This document shows positions 11,809-13,182 of a stretch of DNA of 13,182 bases, in pieces. Source of the stretch: an uncultured Akkermansia sp. GTDB lineage: Bacteria > Verrucomicrobiota > Verrucomicrobiia > Verrucomicrobiales > Akkermansiaceae. The translations under genes and the position numbers were made by a program. Positions within the stretch are counted from its first letter, which is position 1. The number at the start of each line of letters is the position of its first letter. Location: assembly GCA_904501915.1 (NCBI GenBank), contig CAJGCV010000058.1, forward strand, positions 1 to 13,182. Direction: 5' to 3'. A model generated the notes under the pieces. That model was not told the origin of the DNA. It made no database searches and saw only the letters and a program-made list of their open reading frames with translations.

Positions 11809-12717
11809 TCAGCTGATATAGTATAACAACGTGGCTATAAGCGGAGTCACGCACATGTAGGCCGATACGGTAAAGGCGGGGGAGTCAATGAGGTCGAAAA
11901 TACCGCCGATGCCGGGCAGCAGGGAGCCGCTGTCCTTGACGGCAAGACCGCGCTTGATGAGAGAACCAGCAAGGTCACCCCATACAGAAAGGAAGAAGAG
12001 AAGAAGTCCCAGGGGAATGTAGAACGCAATGAAGGAGAACTGGGTGATTTCCTGCCAGGAGGAAAGGTTCAGAGCCGGCAGAAGGAGGAAGCCTACGGTC
12101 AGTGTGATGATAATGGAACCGATGATGCCCTCCCATGTCTTTTTGGGAGAAACACAGGGGCTGAACTTGCGGGTGATGAATTTGCCACCCAGGAGAACAC
12201 CGCTCATGTAGGCCCAGATGTCGCTCATCTTGGTGAAGAGGACAAGCCACAGCATAACCGAGATAGTGTGAGGACTGCTGACGCAGATGAGGGTAAAGCT
12301 GAACATCCACACCGGATAGATGAAGGAAAGCAGGGTCATACCCATGCCGTCCAGCATTTCTGCGCCGGTCTTGCCGCGGTAGTCCATGCGGAACAGCTGG
12401 CCGCAGAAGGCAAGCAGGACGTAGAGAACGAGACCTCCCATGGACACAACGCTTGTATCGCAATAAAGCTTCATGGGGTTCAATACCAGCAATGCCAGAA
12501 GCCAGGGGTAGATGAGACCGGCAATCAGCGCCAGCCAGCGGTTGGCGTTGGTGCCCTTGAGCATGTTGAACCACTCCCAGCTGGTCAGGTTGCAGAGCAC
12601 GCAGATGAGCACAGCGTAGCCAATGGGGGCATTCCAGGCGACAGCGCCGCCAAGGAGGGACAGAAGGACGATAGTGCTGAAACCGCGTTCGAGGAAAGTT
12701 TTGAGTTTGGGGGACAT
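11809..12717 (-). CDS. cdsA: Phosphatidate cytidylyltransferase (CDP-diacylglycerol synthase)
   Basis: CdsA makes CDP-diacylglycerol from phosphatidic acid and CTP, the branch point of bacterial phospholipid synthesis, in the inner membrane. The 302 residues are strongly hydrophobic with about eight predicted spans. They carry SPKKTWEG (190-197) and the C-terminal signature SLIKRGLAVKDSGSLLPG (252-269), continued by IGGIFDLIDS (270-279), with Lys255, Arg256, Lys261, Asp262, Asp275 and Asp278 in place. Compared with the E. coli form (PGHGGILDRIDS), the His is Ile270 and the Arg is Leu276. The catalytic acidic residues remain, so an active enzyme is expected. A near-consensus promoter lies upstream, and a diacylglycerol-kinase-family gene follows after 16 bp. 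The uppS, dxr and rseP neighbours common for cdsA in other bacteria are not seen. Start ATG at 12717, with no Shine-Dalgarno sequence. Confidence 0.93.
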   Translation of the reverse strand: MSPKLKTFLERGFSTIVLLSLLGGAVAWNAPIGYAVLICVLCNLTSWEWFNMLKGTNANRWLALIAGLIYPWLLALLVLNPMKLYCDTSVVSMGGLVLYVLLAFCGQLFRMDYRGKTGAEMLDGMGMTLLSFIYPVWMFSFTLICVSSPHTISVMLWLVLFTKMSDIWAYMSGVLLGGKFITRKFSPCVSPKKTWEGIIGSIIITLTVGFLLLPALNLSSWQEITQFSFIAFYIPLGLLLFFLSVWGDLAGSLIKRGLAVKDSGSLLPGIGGIFDLIDSPAFTVSAYMCVTPLIATLLYYIS

Positions 12718-12769
12718 GGTTCGGAGCAGGGTGGTAGTGAGTTGATGGAAGAATAGTATCTACGCGCTT

Positions 12770-12798
12770 ATTTTATCCTGCGCTGTGTTCATTGTCAA
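12770..12798 (-). promoter_or_regulatory. Near-consensus sigma70 promoter for cdsA
   Basis: On the minus strand a perfect TTGACA (12793-12798), a 17-bp spacer and TAAAAT (12770-12775, 5/6) form the best promoter in the window. Transcription would start near 12763, giving a leader of about 45 nt before cdsA. Confidence 0.75.
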
Positions 12799-12838
12799 TT
12801 GTATATTGCCTGTGCGGCGGGTTTAAGCTCACGATTTA

Positions 12839-13182
12839 TCAGTGAAAATACACGAACAGGTTATAGGCGTAGCACATGATGCCCAGTGGTGCAAGTGCTG
12901 CCAGCGCGCTCAGCGCGCAGAGAGCTGCGTGTGCCTGAATCCCGCAGCTGCGCTGAAAATAATCTGATATTGACCGCCCCCAGACCAGAACCGGCAGGGA
13001 GACAGGCCAGAAGATGCCGAAGATGAGCTGGATGCCTGGCGCTACCTGTCCGCCGAAAGAACAGGCGGCGACGGCACAGCTCAGCATCAGCAGCAGAATC
13101 AGTTCAACAGCTCCTTTTGAGTGTGTGCGTGAGCCCGGCCATGCGGCGCCGATGATGCTGCACACGCTTTCAAGGGATAGCA
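12839..13182 (-). CDS. Partial small multi-span membrane protein, unknown function
   Basis: The minus-strand frame ends at a TGA (12839-12841) and is open to the window edge, so the 5' end is probably cut off. A GTG at 13165 is the first internal start, but the codons before it (L-S-L-E-S) continue without a stop. The visible C-terminal part of about 108 residues has three likely membrane segments: 19-36 (AVELILLLMLSCAVAACS), about 43-63 (PGIQLIFGIFWPVSLPVLVWG) and about 78-106 (rich in Ala and Leu, ending NLFVYFH), numbered from the GTG. No family is recognised. The gap to cdsA is 121 bp and holds the cdsA promoter, so the two are probably separate transcription units. Confidence 0.6.
   Translation of the reverse strand, partial: LSLESVCSIIGAAWPGSRTHSKGAVELILLLMLSCAVAACSFGGQVAPGIQLIFGIFWPVSLPVLVWGRSISDYFQRSCGIQAHAALCALSALAALAPLGIMCYAYNLFVYFH

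Noticed and set aside
1..13182. Mobile element, CRISPR, defence island or prophage
   Set aside because: No transposase, integrase, terminal inverted repeats, regularly spaced repeats or phage genes were seen; gene content is chromosomal housekeeping and secretion.

Overview
The window is a compact, moderately GC-rich bacterial chromosome segment and most likely comes from a mucus-degrading Verrucomicrobiota, close to Akkermansia. This is inference from three things: a GH89 alpha-N-acetylglucosaminidase (a mucin and heparan enzyme), type II secretion/type IV pilus genes joined to it, and an almost total lack of Shine-Dalgarno sequences combined with ordinary sigma70-type -35/-10 promoters. No rRNA, tRNA, CRISPR array, insertion sequence or prophage gene is visible.

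Left half (about 1-7760, all minus strand). Transcribed from right to left, this is a secretion-machine block: two tandem GspE/PilB-type ATPases (6051-7673, then 4351-6018), the inner-membrane platform protein GspF/PilC (2991-4277), a GspG-type major pseudopilin (2351-2971), and 23 bp later a secreted full-length GH89 enzyme (111-2327). A sigma70-like promoter lies before the first ATPase and another lies in the 73-bp gap before gspF, so motor and platform/pilin/enzyme genes may be transcribed as two units. No secretin, prepilin peptidase or assembly gene is present here, so those parts must be encoded elsewhere. A possible partial gene runs off the left edge.

Middle (about 7760-8811). A tiny proline-rich lipoprotein gene (7811-7978, minus) is divergent from rplY (8194-8748, plus), which encodes the long CTC form of ribosomal protein L25. 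rplY has a good promoter, a leader of about 110 nt and a textbook intrinsic terminator (8777-8811).

Right half (about 8812-13182). A plus-strand two-gene operon encodes an exported ankyrin-repeat protein and, by an ATGA overlap, an exported Cys-based phosphatase. Its 3' end overlaps tail-to-tail with a minus-strand lipid operon. There, cdsA (CDP-diacylglycerol synthase) has a near-consensus promoter and is followed 16 bp later by a diacylglycerol-kinase-family gene. The two enzymes could act in sequence: diacylglycerol to phosphatidic acid to CDP-diacylglycerol. A partial small membrane protein runs off the right edge.

The points most worth following up are the physical linkage of a glycosidase to a pseudopilin/platform operon with two diverged ATPases, the exported ankyrin-phosphatase pair, and the uncharacterised proline-rich lipoprotein beside the ATPase genes.
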